A stretch of DNA of 64,000 nucleotides, from positions 1 through 64,000 of the forward strand of contig JADNRX010000070.1 in assembly GCA_015501595.1 (NCBI GenBank). The letters are read 5' to 3'. The stretch comes from Hymenopellis radicata. Its lineage: Eukaryota > Basidiomycota > Agaricomycetes > Agaricales > Physalacriaceae. The notes under the pieces were generated by a model. The model ran no database searches and was not told where the DNA came from. It worked only from the letters and a program-made list of their open reading frames with translations. Of the stretch, positions 22,561 to 34,774 are shown in pieces. A program made the translations under genes and the position numbers. Every line of letters starts with the position of its first letter. Within the stretch, counting starts at the first letter, position 1.

Positions 22561-22770
22561 ATTAAGCCGCTTAGTAGAAAATGATGACGGCTCGAACTGA
22601 TTAGCACGACAATCTTTCCGGATACGGTCACTAGGAGATTAACCTTCATTTGACATTCCTACCTAGGTGAGGTACGGCCGCGTTGCGCGGGCCAAGCCTC
22701 AGATGTGACTGTACACTGTCCAGTACTACTAGGAGACGTACAATTCTTGGTTTCTTGACTTGGAGTGTAT

Positions 22771-22784
22771 CTTGGTATAAAAGC
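22771..22784 (+). promoter_or_regulatory. TATA box, left kinase-like gene
   Basis: GGTATAAAAGCC, about 110 bp upstream of the ATG at 22892. It is mirrored exactly in the right copy at about 25712-25726. Confidence 0.5.
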
Positions 22785-22891
22785 CATGGAAATCATTCAG
22801 AAAATGCATCGAGCTGGTCTCTTTCCCATCCACTTTCCCTAATTCGAGCCGGCCTCGACAACTCACCAGTCCCATTCCAGTACTGCTCATC

Positions 22892-23903
22892 ATGTTCGCT
22901 TTCTGCCGTGCACCCTTCCTCATCGCGCTCGGCCTGGCTTGCTGCCTCGTCCTTTGTGTACAGTCCCAGTGCGTACTACGATTCACACAGTGAAAATGGC
23001 CTATCACTCACATGCTACGATGATAGCCCTTTGACTCTCGAAGACAGCCTAGCTCTCGAGGCCAGAGCTACTAGCCCTAGGACTCTCGAGAGCAGAACTA
23101 CCATAACAAGAAGGATCAATGGCCATGATTATACCTTGAAGAGGCTCTCGTCCCGAGAGCAAGGACAGAATTCGGTAACATATAGGGTCGTTGGCGGTTA
23201 CAGAGGCGTGGCCGCCATTGTCAAGATTATTGACCCCGGACGCAGCAGAACCATAAGTAACAATGCTAAAAAGGAGAAGAATATTCTTGCGAAAGTGAGC
23301 GTCTACTTCCGGGCTGTCGACTCTTACACCAACTGATGATTTATTCGCAGTCCTCAGTAAATCAGCTCCTCGCATACGACAAAGAGAAGAAGAGTAGCGG
23401 CGTGTATACGTGGACCTTGGTCCTGAGAGACATCCACACGGATTACCCCCAGCAGGGGGATCAACTCGCTCCGCTCCATGAGATCCTCGACGTGAACCCT
23501 GATATGGACGTTGCCCAAGCTGTACGCCACGTGAGGAACCTTGCAATCAGCCACGCAGCGGCCTTGGCTGAAAGCGGCGACTTTGTGTATGCATTCCTCA
23601 ATCCTCCCCGTGGCTTGCATTTTGATGACAAGGAACAGATACCGTGACATTCAACCCCTCAACGTTTTCACAAACTCGGACTTCTCAGAAGTCTACTTCA
23701 TCGACTACGGTTTCCCGAGTGTCGTCGACGTCAGCAGTGGTCTCTTCTCAAGCAGCGGACAAGCTGCGATCAACAGGGCAGCCGCCCTTCGGCAAGCGAG
23801 GGAAAATGCGGAAACCCACTACACAGTCGCTAACGTGAGGCGGTTAATGAGGTCGACGCATCACAGCGGTGACGGGGAGCCCGGGTCATCGGCCAATGCT
23901 TAG
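22892..23903 (+). CDS. Putative secreted kinase-like protein (left twin)
   Basis: The ATG at 22892 opens a convincing signal peptide (MFAFCRAPFLIALGLACCLV, then LCVQSQC). The first intron is inferred, about GTACTACG to CTCTCGAG, and its acceptor is uncertain. The body then reads ITRRINGHDYTLKRL, a kinase-like beta-3 strand AAIVKII, TWTLVLRDIH and YRDIQPLNVF (catalytic-loop style: Arg, Asp and Asn kept, His replaced by Tyr). FIDYGFPSVVDV follows, with DYG in place of DFG. An intron starting GTATGC and ending GACAAG (about 23589-23636) joins ESGDFV to NRYRDIQP in frame. A second intron is GTGAGCG...TTCGCAG (about 23295-23350). The tail is a helix ending in a Ser/Gly-rich stretch. The Lys, Asp and Asn suggest phosphotransfer is possible, but the fold is inferred. 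The twin is at 24569-25600. Confidence 0.65.
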
Positions 23904-24005
23904 GAAAGAATCGGTAGAAGTTCAAAGTCAAGCCTATGTCCATACAACAATGCGAGAAACGATAGTCGTTGATCCCGCTCTCCATAAGTCTGAATCCCGA
24001 GGCTC

Positions 24006-24469
24006 AGCTATATCTGACGATTGGCGAGGAAGATAGTCAACTAAGGAAAGTACCGAGGAAAACTGATTGCAGTCCGGGAATATACCAAAGAAATTGAATT
24101 GGCCTGTACTGACATACAGTCCGCGGCCATTTAGCGGCCATCGTTGCATCCGAGCGGCATCTACTCACCTCACTCATCTCTTCCCGCATCGAACTCATTC
24201 CGAGTCAGTATGTGGATCCCATAGATCCACAGCAATCGAGACGGACCTTTTGTACTGATCAATTGTGTCCTTCACCAGTAATAAGGCGAGAACGAGGGGG
24301 GATCAGCTTCAGGCTCAGGCGAGGAACTTATTGTTGAGGAAGTCGTTCGAGGAAATTCAGTTTCCTTGGTATATTCCCAGCCTAAATCAGTTTCCCTCGA
24401 TACTTTCCTCAGTTGGCTACTATCTTCCTTGCCGATTCGTCAGATATAAGTAACTGAGCCTTGTAATTC
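24006..24469. other. Spacer of the inverted duplication
   Basis: Unique centre between the two arms and between the 3' ends of the convergent twins. No gene or repeat recognised. Confidence 0.4.
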
Positions 24470-24568
24470 AGCCTTAGTAATGGAGAGCGGGATCGACGAC
24501 TCGGACCATCGTTTCTAACATTGTTGTAGGGATGTATACTTGACTTCTGAACTACTACCGATTCCTTC

Positions 24569-25600
24569 TTAAGCATTGGACGATGACGCCCCTCCACCTC
24601 CACTACTAGTGCTTTTTCCCATCAATCTCCTCACTTTCTCAGTTGTGTAGTTCTTTTCCGCATTTTCTCTCGCTTGCTTAAGGGCGTTTGCCTTCTTAAT
24701 CTGCGCCTGTCCGCTACTTGAGAAGAGACCGCTGCTGACGTCGACGACACTCGGGAAGCCGTAGTCGATGAAAGCGACTTCCGAGAGGTCCGCGTTTGTG
24801 AAAACGTTGAGGGGTTGAATGTCACGGTATCTGCTCCTTGTCGTCAAAATGCAAGCCACGGAGAATATCGAGGAATGCGTACACGAACTTGCCGCTTTCA
24901 GCCAACGCCTCTGCGTGTCTGATCGCAAGGCGCCTCACGCGGGATACAGATTGGGAAACACTCATGCTAGGGTTGGCGTCAAGGATTTCGTAGAGCGGTG
25001 CGAATCGATCCCCCTGCCGCGGATAGTCCTTGTGGATGTCTCTCAACACCAAGGTCCATTTATACACGCCGCTACTCTTCTTCTCTTTTTCGTATGCGAG
25101 GAGCTGATCGACTACGGGCTGGGAGCGAATCATTAGTTGGTGTTGGAGTCGATAGGCCGAAAGCAGAAGCTCACTTCGTCAAGAATATCCCTCTCCTTTC
25201 TAGCATCGTCACTTTTGGTTTTGCTGTGTCCGGGGTCAATAATCTTGACAATGGCGGGCACGCGGCGGCTGCCGTAGCCGCCAACGACGCTATATGTTAC
25301 TGAATTCTCTCCTTGTTCGTAGCGTGAGAGCTTCTTCAAGGTATAGTCCTTGCCCTTGATCCTCATGGTTATGGTAGATCTGGTCTCGAGAGTCATAGGG
25401 CTAGTAGCTCTGCCCGCGAGAGTCATAGGGCTAGTAGCTCTGTCCTCGAGATTCATAGGGCTATCATCGTAGTACACAATGTGAGTGATAGTCCATTTTC
25501 ACTGTATGAATCGTAGTACGCACTGGGACTGTACACATAGGACGAGGCAGCAAGCCAGGCCGAGCGCGATGAGGAAGGGTGCACGGCAGAAAGCGAACAT
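24569..25600 (-). CDS. Putative secreted kinase-like protein (right twin)
   Basis: Inverted copy of 22892-23903 with the same signal peptide, intron positions and motifs: VPAIVKII, TWTLVLRDIHKDYP, RYRDIQPLNVFTN and FIDYGFPSVVDV. It has an extra repeat of the short unit SPMTL near the mature N-terminus (two copies; one SPRTL in the left twin). Both twins keep the reading frame across all introns after many substitutions, so both appear to have been under selection. Retained motifs are the Lys in IVK, RD and N in the catalytic loop, and DYG. Cell-surface or extracellular role inferred from the signal peptide; substrates unknown. Confidence 0.65.
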
Positions 25601-25893
25601 GATGAGTCGTAGGATACAAGTCCGGGTGGGTTGTTGAGGCCGGCTCGAAGTGGTGAAAGTAGTGAGAAGATGGGAAAGAGACCAGCTCGATGCATTTGCT
25701 GAAGAATTTCCATGGCTTTTATACCAAGATACACGCCAATTCAGGGAAACAGGAATCGTACTTCTCCTAGTACTGGACTGTACAGTTAGTTACATCTGAG
25801 GCTAACCCCCGTAACGCGGCCGTACCTCATCTACGGAACGTCAAATGAAGGTTAATCTCCTGGTGACCGTATCACGAAAGATTGTCGCGCTAA

Positions 25894-26353
25894 TCAGTTC
25901 GATCCGTCATCGTTTTCTCCCAAGCCGCTTACTCTCGAAAGGTCAACAAACACAGGTCGTTGCTGAGGATTCGTACCTACACAGATGAAGGTAAGCAGTG
26001 TCGGCTCCTCCGGGTGTGAGCCTGGAACGATACCGGTCAGCAACAAGGGTCGGGTGCCATAACCAAGAGGAACGTCGTCTTTGAGAGATCTGAGCAGCTT
26101 GTTGCGGCGCCTCGACAAACCAGATGTCGTTCTGGACATAAAGGCGCCTCTCTCCTCCAGGTGAGGAGGTGTTCGTGCCCGCTCGATTGTGCAAAGGCCC
26201 TGTTCGACAAGGCCCACACGACGCCATTCTGGAGAGACATCTAAGGTCGAAGATTAACAGGAAAGGAGAAGAGCTCACCCACCGTAAACGAAAGAGAAAT
26301 TCACGGTCGGGCCGAATAAAACCCAGCAAGTCAGAATAGCTTGCTGGGGACAA
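25894..26353 (-). other. Conserved arm segment with uncertain ORF (right copy)
   Basis: Counterpart of 22177-22560. A frame at 25894-26217 (SLKDDVPLGYGTR, LLTFICVGTNPQQRPVFVDL) is open here but not in the left copy. Another (26353 to 25943) uses an intron starting GTGGGTGAGC. No family recognised. Confidence 0.3.
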
Positions 26354-26493
26354 CCTACATCAAAAGGGGGAGATTGTCGCATTGACACAAGAGGTCGACC
26401 ATCGATCAGGCAATTCACTAGTAGTACGCATCAACGCTCTGATGGCCGTTGCAGAGGTCACCTGCAGCCAATCTGCAGCCGGTAACAAAAACT

Positions 26494-26903
26494 TCAACCC
26501 TCAGTTGACCTGTAAAATGCGTAGAAATGGGCTACCGAGGTAGGGTTGACGTCTGATGATTTCAAAGGTAAGAGACACGAGCACACGTTGAGAGCTGCCA
26601 TCAACTCACACCCGATACTATCCTGAGCTTGATCTCGCTCGACACAGCAGTCCTTGATTGGAGAGAGACAACGTATGCTTCCCAACCGTCCAGGATGATG
26701 CTCCTATTCTGGCAAGATGATGGTTGGAAGGCGTAGGACACCTGAATTTGTCCGAAGTATACTGCTTTTGGTGTTGGTATCGCATTATGTGCCTCCTGGG
26801 TTGCTACCACCACCGGCTCGGAACGTAGGTTGCAATTATGAAGAACTACATGGAGTTTGTTTACCCTTCTCCGATGACACACTTTGGGAATGACGAGGCG
26901 CAC
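26494..26903 (-). CDS. Unknown protein, C-terminal exons (5' end not found)
   Basis: Open frame 26601-26903 (VSYAFQPSSCQNRSIILDGW, AVSSEIKLRIVS) joins by a GTGTGAG...ATCATCAG intron (about 26546-26608) to DVNPTSVAHFYAFYRSTEG and a stop. The left arm carries only the 3' part of this unit, from about 21785. No ATG upstream is convincing, so earlier exons are missing from the model. Family unknown. Confidence 0.4.
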
Positions 26904-27720
26904 ATAAAGAATATCAACGACAAATCAACGATATCCCGGAGGACTGGCTGAAATCAGAAAGATAGTAATATTAGAGCGCCGTTGATACCAGAAAAATAGG
27001 AGAATTCTTATGGATACCGTTAAGCCATACCATTCCTGTCAACCAATCACGACTTCCAGACTGCTTTTGAGAGCGCATTTTCTGATGCGCCTGATGTCCG
27101 ATTGGACGACGCCATTTGTTTACAGCTTGCTCTACGTGGCGTTAGGAACTTTTCAGAAGATACAGATACAAATTGGACTGACTAGAATCTGTTAGTGCCG
27201 CCAGTGTCTCCGCTGCGCTTTGATTTCACACTTGACAGCTTGGCAGAAATCGATTACAGGTGGAAGACGGGCACGTACTCGAGTTTGATTTGCAATGAAT
27301 TGGTTTTCCTTGGCATATGTACGCTTCATTCATCTGCGCCATCTCCTCGAAATGACGATGACGCTGTCGACGATTTGGCGCGCCACCTCGAGTGCCTGGA
27401 TAATCTGCGTCCAGTTTCCTTCGCATGCCTGTACTGTACTCTTGAACAAGGCTATGTAGATCATTAGCGTCGGAAATCAAGTAAATCAAGTCACGGATGG
27501 AATTGATGATAGACAAACACTCCCATGGTTGTCGATAAGATGAAAATGCGAGTGCCAAACTTGCGTGTTTCTACTACCGATCGTAATCCTTTTGTCTCCA
27601 ATGTCATGACTCAACACTTAGTTGATTGAAAGAACACGTCGTCCAATATCGTCGAACAGTTCAACACTGACACTGATTACCCATGTTGCGTATGATTAGA
27701 GTCGACAGTATCGTAGATAT
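26904..27720. other. Intergenic, no supported gene
   Basis: A minus-strand frame at 27226-27558 is open but has no recognisable domain or splice partners. 3' flank of the SNG1-like gene. Confidence 0.4.
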
Positions 27721-29205
27721 TCAATTCAACTTGGACATTCCTCGTCGCCGGTACCACTGGAATGTCGGAAGTGTTATGGCAGAAACAGCCGCCCACGCTA
27801 TCAGAATGCCGAAGTGAAGTCCAACTACGATAGCGTCTCAATCCAAGCACAAACATCATCAAGAGGCACGTACCTTCATTCTTCGTAGAGAACAGAACAG
27901 TCCTTACGGCACGAGACATATTATAAAACGGTATCGCATAGCCGTATCGGTAGAAATGGGGCATGAGCTCAATAGGCATAAAGCATACCGAGACGTTGAC
28001 TATGATATGATCAGCGCGGTCGAACACCAGGAAACAGAAAACGAACCTATGATCCATAAGATCATGAAAAACGGCAAGAACCGTGGGGTCAGGAGAGTAC
28101 TCATAGCCTCGAGCGCTAAGCCCACACTCAGAATACCCACGAAGTTGATCATCCAGAACACGAGGAAGCCCGAGTGACCGAACCTAAGCGCCACGTCAAT
28201 TTGTGGTCCGCCGACAAGGAAATGCATAGGACTCACTTGCGTGAAAAATCTACCTGGAACGCCTTACTCAAAAGCGAATAAAAGAGACTGATGACGAAAT
28301 ACGAGACAAACAGGCTCGCGAATCGCACTCGTACCAGACTAGCGGTCGTCAGCCTCTTCTCCAGCCCCGACGCCTCGCGCGCCGCTACCCCGAGGCTGAC
28401 AATGAAGAAGGACAGAATGAGGAGATACACCATGCCGATGAATGTGATCGCAGACGCCACAGGGATGTCGAACGCTGCCAAGTTGACGGCAGTGTGTGAA
28501 ATTGGATTAGTAATGACTTGAGGCGCGTTAGAAGCGAGGAAGGAGATCTGGGACAAGGTCATGTTTGCAAGACGTTTCTCTGCGAACGACTGCGAGATGG
28601 AGGAGAGTGCCCTCTCAGCAGTAGGGCGAAGAAGGGATCGGTACGCGTTTTCGCTGCGCGCTTCGACACCATAGAAAGTTACGGCCGACGTCGAGTCGTA
28701 GCCAATGCCCGCATTTTCCAGGTTTAACGATGCGTTGGCATTCACTGTTATATAAATGCGCTCAGCAGTTGAGCAATGCGAGGAAGAATGGCTTACCAGC
28801 AACAGCAACCCACGTCCTTTCTTGAAGGACCATGTGCCCAACCTCATCTTCCTGTAAACCTGTCTTCAGGCGCCACTTGATAGGACCCGATGAAGACGAA
28901 GAAATTAAGCCCTCCGTGATGGCTCTTCCCACATCGCCGTGATCGAAGTCAAGGACACATCCGTCTAGTTGGTGGTCTGGGATCTTCCATAAGGCGCCCC
29001 AGTAGATACCAAATACTCCGAATGCGACAACACTGATTGCAAGACATCCGATGAAGAAGATCCTCAAGAAGATGGCACGTTCTCGGGCATTGCAAGCATC
29101 AGTGAACTGCGAATAATGGCACAAAGGCTTGTCCAATTCCTCGAGAGTGAGCTCATTCAGAGGGATATTGACAGTGTAGCTCGATGATCCCGTACTTTGC
29201 GCCAT
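27721..29205 (-). CDS. SNG1/DUF3533 family membrane protein
   Basis: Five exons with matching phases: 28797-29205, about 28237-28744, 28047-28183, 27874-27999 and 27721-27824. The layout is that of the yeast nitrosoguanidine-resistance protein SNG1 family: a cytosolic N-terminus, one membrane helix (IFFIGCLAISVVAFGVFGIY), a long lumenal or external domain with NxS/T sites, then a block of several helices. Diagnostic stretches are SQISFLASNAPQVITNPI, FPF-type helices, MSTLLTPRFLPFFMILWII and MPHFYRYGYAIPFYNMSRAV. It ends LPTFQWYRRRGMSKLN. SNG1 relatives are linked to drug resistance and membrane lipid asymmetry; transport here is unproven. The protein looks complete. Confidence 0.85.
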
Positions 29206-30878
29206 GCTGAAAACGACGAGACGAGTGCTAGAAAAGATTCGTCAGTATCCAGCTATAAGTAACTATGCGAATTCTCACTTGCAAAAAAGATAACGCGCCT
29301 CAAACACGCATTACTATGCCCGAAGTAAAGCACGACAGGTTTGGAAAGTATGCGTCATCCAACGGTATGACGGGTTTGTCACCCGCAAGAAAATGAACAC
29401 AACGGAAAGAAGTGGTTCCGCTATGTTTATAATAGGTCACCGACTAACCCCGCTGCGTTGAGTATTTTAAGTACACACGCTGGGCCGCTGAGTGGGATTC
29501 CGCTAACAAGGGAGAAACCGAGAAATCCGCTCAGTATCAGTTGGCCGCGCTCAACCATGGAACGAGGCTTGCACTGTCAAACAAATGACGCGTCAAAAAA
29601 TTGGGCGAGAATGGGGAACACGAAGTAAATCATGCCTGCAGCCTTAGTGCTATAGCAAGGACTAGTGGGGATATGGCGGATCTCGGACGATTGACTGCAT
29701 AGCCAAGCCAATCACTTGCGGATATGACTTGAGCCCGGCGACAGCCTTGTCGGGTGCGAAGGAGATTCTGTGCATTCTGGGCGACATGCCGAGGGGAATG
29801 GGGAGCGCGGAAATCCAAGGATGAGGCGCAGTGGCTTTTGGGCAGCAGAATACGACATGACTGAAGGAGGTAGAGAGCGACTTGCCCACCGGCCCGGGTA
29901 CGACCTGTCCAGGTCCAGGACCTGTCGTCGCTCGCGTTCACGCCGCATAGTAATAGCCGCAATCGTCGCTGGTCGCCCGCCACTACTTACTGCCGGCGTT
30001 TTAATGGCATCGAAATGGTACCATCAGCAGAGGACCGGTGGTCGGAAGGTGACTGCGCCTATTGGAGCCTGGTGCTCTTGGTAGTCGTATAACCAACTCT
30101 ACTGCCTATCGAGGACATCAGGCTCGTCGTCGCCATAGGCGAGCACAGGCGAGTTTTCAGGCAGACGATGTGGAGCGAAGCAAAGAGGGGTGACCCACCC
30201 AACTCAACTCCGATGCCGTACTATGTAGACCCCCAACTTTCAAAATCGTTTAACGCGTTTCGGAGACATTTTGTTGTCTTCCTACTTTTGACAGGTGCGG
30301 GTATGAAATTGGCGCCACACAAACGCGTACTGAAACTTTTTCCGCCAACCAGGTTACTCAAAACTGCTTCTTTGACCTCGCTTCCTCCAAGCCTTGGAGA
30401 CTCATATTCCCATGCTCTGCGCGGAACAGCGTGCAGCAGAAGACAGAACGGAAGCAGATGACCTGGAACTTAAGTATGAGAGGTTTATACCCGCTGATGG
30501 TCACTATGTACCGTCTTTTCAATTGCGTCCCCACAACGCACACTCCGCAAACACGGAAACTTCTTCGGAAAGCAGGAACGTTCAAATTGCATCTGAGATT
30601 TACACAAACTCAGTGCAATTGGTCGTCGAATTGGCAAACACCGCTGGATGGCTTATCGACGGATTAGCTGGCCAAGACCTATAACTCAACAAAAGGACTT
30701 AGCGCTCCCGCCCCTCGAAAATGGATGTACATATCCCGTCGGATTCATTCGCCCACGACGGCGGTGCATCACTCCCGCGAACCCCAACGAGGATCAAAAA
30801 AATGATGGTGGCGTATGTGATTTTCAAAAAAGCAAATCCGTCTCCTGTCTTGAAGCTTCCGCACCTCGTGAGACGCCG
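29206..30878. other. Divergent intergenic region
   Basis: Upstream region of the SNG1-like gene (minus) and the seven-helix gene (plus). A minus-strand frame at 29662-29889 is open but unrecognised. No gene supported. Confidence 0.4.
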
Positions 30879-30889
30879 TATATATAAAG
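30879..30889 (+). promoter_or_regulatory. TATA box of the seven-helix protein gene
   Basis: TATATATAAAG ending about 40 bp upstream of the ATG at 30929. Confidence 0.55.
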
Positions 30890-30928
30890 CGCCTCGAGGG
30901 AAGGAACTCGAGGCTCTGCATCACAATC

Positions 30929-32508
30929 ATGTCCACCATTGACGTCGGTTTCAAGACCGAAAATCCGTACGTCGCAGCCGACTCTAGCTCTGTCTACGCC
31001 AGCTGACAATTGTCATTGTAGGTTCGTTCCTCTCGAGGTGACCAGACGTGATCTTGTCCTCTCTTCCATTGCGTTCGGTTTCTATGTACGTCGGGAGTCC
31101 TGGCGTGTTCGAGCCTCTGACAATTGTGTATAGTTTGGATATTCGATTCAAGTAACATGGACAGCAGTCCACGAGAGCAGGCGCGTGTCGCGGGTAAGCG
31201 CTCTCCAGTAACGCTATCCCACAAACATGGGCTTCCCTATATGCAGAAATTCTCGGCATTCATCGTGATGGTCTGGCTGGAAATTGCTGCGAACACGATT
31301 TACGCTGTACGTTCGCCATGAATTCTAAACGCTTAATTCATTTGTTTACATGCATACTCACAGGTCCTGTCATGGCTTTATATGTGGGTTTCGACGCAAC
31401 CAAATCACACTCTATCTCAATCCATGCTTCTAGCACCAAGCGTATTCCTCCCGGCTTGCCTTTGTTCTTGGTTTGCATCATCTGCTGGATCGTGGGGGTG
31501 CAATGTCTGATGCTTATCATCGTAAATCGACTGTGCATCCTGTGGACTAAGCCACAACAACAGGTATACTCTTATGATCTTCCTCTGGCCTCCCCCCATC
31601 TCATACAAAATCAGTCCATCCTCAAGTATTCTGTCGCTACTATCGTGACGCTCATTTCTATTTCGAGCGCTTGTATCTGTGCGTTCTGTTCATTCAGCGA
31701 TGGAAGGCTTTGTTAATCGTCGTGCATTACAGGGATACCAGCGCAGTTACAGATCAACCACCAGTACATGCAGGTATGCGGGTCATTCGACCGTTTATCC
31801 AACTTGCTCACGTTCTCGTTTTAGTTGAACGAGTGGTTCGACCGGGCTCAGAAGTCGGTCTACCTCAGTGGGTATCTCTTCGTCACAATCGTTTACTCGC
31901 TTACACCCTCCTAGTCCTGGATCTCGTCCTCAACATCCTCTACATTCGTTTGGTTAAAGGGCGACTCGTCGCCCACGGCCTGAAGAAGTACGAAAACCTC
32001 ATGAAGTGCGTTCATTAACCTCTTTTAACTTTACTCCCACCCTCTCTGAACGTCCGTACCAGATTCAACCAGAACATCATCGTCATCTCAATCGCCCTGG
32101 ACGGTCTCCTTATTGGCGTCACAGGCCCTCAACAATCCAGTCGCCTATACGCAGGTATATTATCGTCCGACTCTCGAGGATGATTTCTTAAATTCCTCTT
32201 CATACCACAGTTCCAGCCCATAGTGTACATGGCAAAACTGAACATCATGATCTCGATGTCGCAACTGCTCATCAAGGTTGCGCGGTCCACCGGGATCAAC
32301 GTCTCCAGCGAGGACAAAGGGCACACGAGTCACACGACCTATAGCCGCAGTAGGGACCGCGAGCCGCCGAGGGCGACCGGCGCTGTGTGAGTTCTTCTTC
32401 GATTGCACCCTTTCGATCCCATCTAATCTGGACACGGACAGGGCGGTGCACATCGACACCCACATTTACACACACGGCGGGGATGGGGATGAGTTTGGTA
32501 TGTGTTGA
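30929..32508 (+). CDS. Seven-helix integral membrane protein, Agaricomycete family
   Basis: About 10 exons. MSTIDVGFKTENP starts at 30929, and introns begin at about 30967, 31085, 31193, 31311 and 31388 and onward. Helices include FIVMVWLEIAANTIYAVLSW, FLVCIICWIVGVQCLMLIIV, YSVATIVTLISISSACIW, LDLVLNILYIRLV, VISIALDGLLIGVT and QPIVYMAKLNIMISM. The motifs NRLCIL, WIPAQLQIN, NEWFDRA, VAHGLKKY and VYMAKLNI match a family of uncharacterised fungal seven-helix proteins I recognise by pattern. A frame change at about 32123-32125 (between LLIGVT and ALNNPVAYTQ) needs one base removed or two added. A final GTGAGTTC intron extends the tail to the TGA at 32506-32508. Receptor-like topology; ligand and function unknown. 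Confidence 0.75.
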
Positions 32509-32802
32509 CCTACTACTTTAGCGCGCGCCGTTGCTGACTGCGAATGCCTACCTATAGAAACGGGCCGCCGCGAAGTGAATTTGAAGCAGACCATTCAGGA
32601 AGAATCTGAGCATTCTCAGTCGAGCGCCGATGTTAAGAATGTAAACCTGGCGCGAGCGCTTTGAATGTCAATAGCCCTTATCAGGTGTGATATGATTCCT
32701 GCGTATGTCCAGACTGTACAAGATGTACAAGAAGAGTCTGGGAGTGAATATTCAATAACGCCACATCCTCTATGGTCCGCTAAGCGCTTCCTGAGCCTTG
32801 GC
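32509..32802. other. 3' flank and insertion target
   Basis: Short intergenic stretch. Ends with the 8-bp target duplication GCCTTGGC (32795-32802) of the element that follows. Confidence 0.5.
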
Positions 32803-33661
32803 TAGGGTTGCGCAGGATACCCCCAATATCGCGCCGTTCGATATTTAACCAGTGTAAGGCTATTCGCCTTATAGGATGCGCCGATGCTAGGGTTAGGGTT
32901 TTCTGTATTTAGCTACTGCCACGCGTCGCTTCCATCTCAGCTTCTTACCACCATGTTCTCTTAGTAGCGTCGTTGTACCCGCGAACAGAGGCGTCGTTCT
33001 TGTTTTCTGTGCTTGATTCTCTCGTTTCTCGTCGCTCTTTCATCCGCTCCCAGTGTTTTCCGCTCGTCTTTGGACAGCGGCTTTCCAACCGGTTAATAAC
33101 GGTTCCCCGATTCTTTCTCTCGAGAAAGAAAAGGGTTGATAGAAACGATAATTGCGGTTTCCCCGCAAAATTTCTCAAAATTCTGCCAACGCGGTTTTAC
33201 CCGTTAAAACTCGTGCATTTAGGTCACGTTTGTTACCTTTTATGGTTATATTTGTTTCTCACGTGCGTTCACGTGTGTACGCGTGACTGTCCGAATCGGA
33301 TTTAGTCATCCCGATTCCGCGTTGACCCGAAGCCCGCTGTTTTTGTTTTACTCTCTTCCTCCATTTGTGTTCCTGTTCCGGTGCGTGTATCCCGATGTTT
33401 TTGCCGTCGCTACACACCTGGAACAATGTCAGGTCTCTGAGTAGGGAGAATGAGTGTAGGTGCACCTGCTCCTCAACGACTTGTTTTTCAACATTCCTTA
33501 GATTCCCGTTCAACCGCATACTTTCCACGCCGGAATTGAATCCCGCCATGAGCGAGATGTTCCTCGGCATGATCAGCACCGATGTACATGCGCATTGAAG
33601 AGCTCCATGCACGACACGCTCAGCACCAGTCATAGATACGGACGGCGACGAAGACGAGGAT

Positions 33662-34222
33662 ATGTCCAACTCGACATCGCTCTCCCCGGAAGAGTCTGCC
33701 GAGCTCAACCAAAGGTTACGTTGCACATTTGACGACGGCATGTTCAACGCCTTTCTTCCCAATGGTTTCATGTTCCGCCACCGGCGTGACGGACTACACA
33801 TCGACGCCCCCAGCCTCAAGGAGCCGTATACCTATCAGCGGCTTCCAGTCGCGCCTGACTCCGAGACGTGCCTGGGGTGTGTGGCGCGTGAAGAAGAAAC
33901 CAGGCGGGGACGATCTCTGTAGTGAAGTGCTTCCGTCTTGCACAGGCGTTCAAGACATCGTGCTGCGTAGAACCACGGACAGTCGACATGCCCAAGCCTA
34001 GAACGATTACACTTACTACAGGAAGGTATGACAGTGGGATGGCTGGGCATGATCACGTTGATGCGCATTGCAGGCCCAACAAGTTTGTTTCTGTATGGAT
34101 ATATTACCGGCGATGGACGAGGACTTGTAGGGAACTGGAGGATCGGCACCGGCGAAGTGGGGTTACATTCGTACGAGGGTGCATTTACGATGGGCTGCAT
34201 GGACGAGACGCCCGTAGCATGA
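33662..34222 (+). pseudogene. Decayed gene fragment inside the hAT-like element
   Basis: Open frame 33662-33922 (MSNSTSLSPEESAELNQRL, FDDGMFNAFLPNGF) and shifted frames downstream read WGVWRVKKKPGGDD, DIVL-R-TTDSRHAQA and NDYTYY. Next come QWDG, MITLMRIAGP, LYGYITGDGRGLVGNWRIG and YEGAFTMG. The order (TDxRH, AW-NDYxYYGRV, WDG, GYxxG..NWR, EGxFxM) matches the C-terminal half of a family common in Agaricomycetes, recognised by pattern only. It is broken by TAG where Trp is expected and TGA where Arg is expected (both readable as C-to-T changes) and by frame changes. Captured or relic sequence. Confidence 0.5.
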
Positions 34223-34774
34223 AAACATGACTATAGTACGCATTATTCGACAGGTCCATTTTATGCAGTACGGCGGGGGATGTCTTTGTTGTTCACTTGT
34301 ATCACTATGCTCATTTATTTATCTATCTCATCGCATCTTTGTACTGCAGCTATTTCTTGCTCGCAAAGCTAGCTTGTAAAAAAAACGGTTTGTGACTTCG
34401 CCGGCCACTTTTGATCATCAATATACACACTTACCACGAGAATGGTTGAAGAATCGGGGACTGAAGCTACACAAGCTTCCTTAACGATAATAACCGGGTT
34501 ATTAACACCCCCGCCGAAAGGTAAGTTTTGGGCGGTTATTAACCTATCACATGATGCAGTCATGTGAGCAGACCGTGGCGATGTGTGGCGGGATCAGTGG
34601 GAGGGTGATTGTGGGCAAGAGGGTGGGTAATGAGCCACTAGACCACATAGATTCATCAGAGGATCAGTAGAACTCAAATTGGATGATTTTGAAGCCACTG
34701 GATATGTTCCTGAGGGCCCGAGAAGAAAATTTTGCTTCGGACCGGGAAAATACGCCACATTGCATCACGTGTAC

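Larger units (their letters stand above)
21762..26770. repeat. About 5-kb inverted duplication (two ~2.2-kb arms)
   Basis: The left arm, about 21762-24005, is repeated in reverse complement at about 24470-26770, with a ~460-bp unique centre. Matching landmarks are 21800-21850 with 26690-26650, 22177-22560 with 25894-26353, the kinase-like genes at 22892-23903 and 24569-25600, and 23907-23990 with 24490-24568. The arms have diverged by substitutions and short indels, so this is an old duplication rather than an assembly artefact. The left arm stops about 140 bp past the end of ATG11 and lacks the 5' part of the outermost gene, so the right arm looks like the source. Confidence 0.85.

Noticed and set aside
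23560..23660. Apparent frameshift before RDIQPLNVF in both kinase-like twins
   Set aside because: A GTATGC...GACAAG intron of about 50 nt, present in both copies, restores the frame, so no error or decay is needed.
32880..32900. TTAGGG-like repeat (interstitial telomere)
   Set aside because: Only about two units, inside an element; no telomeric array.
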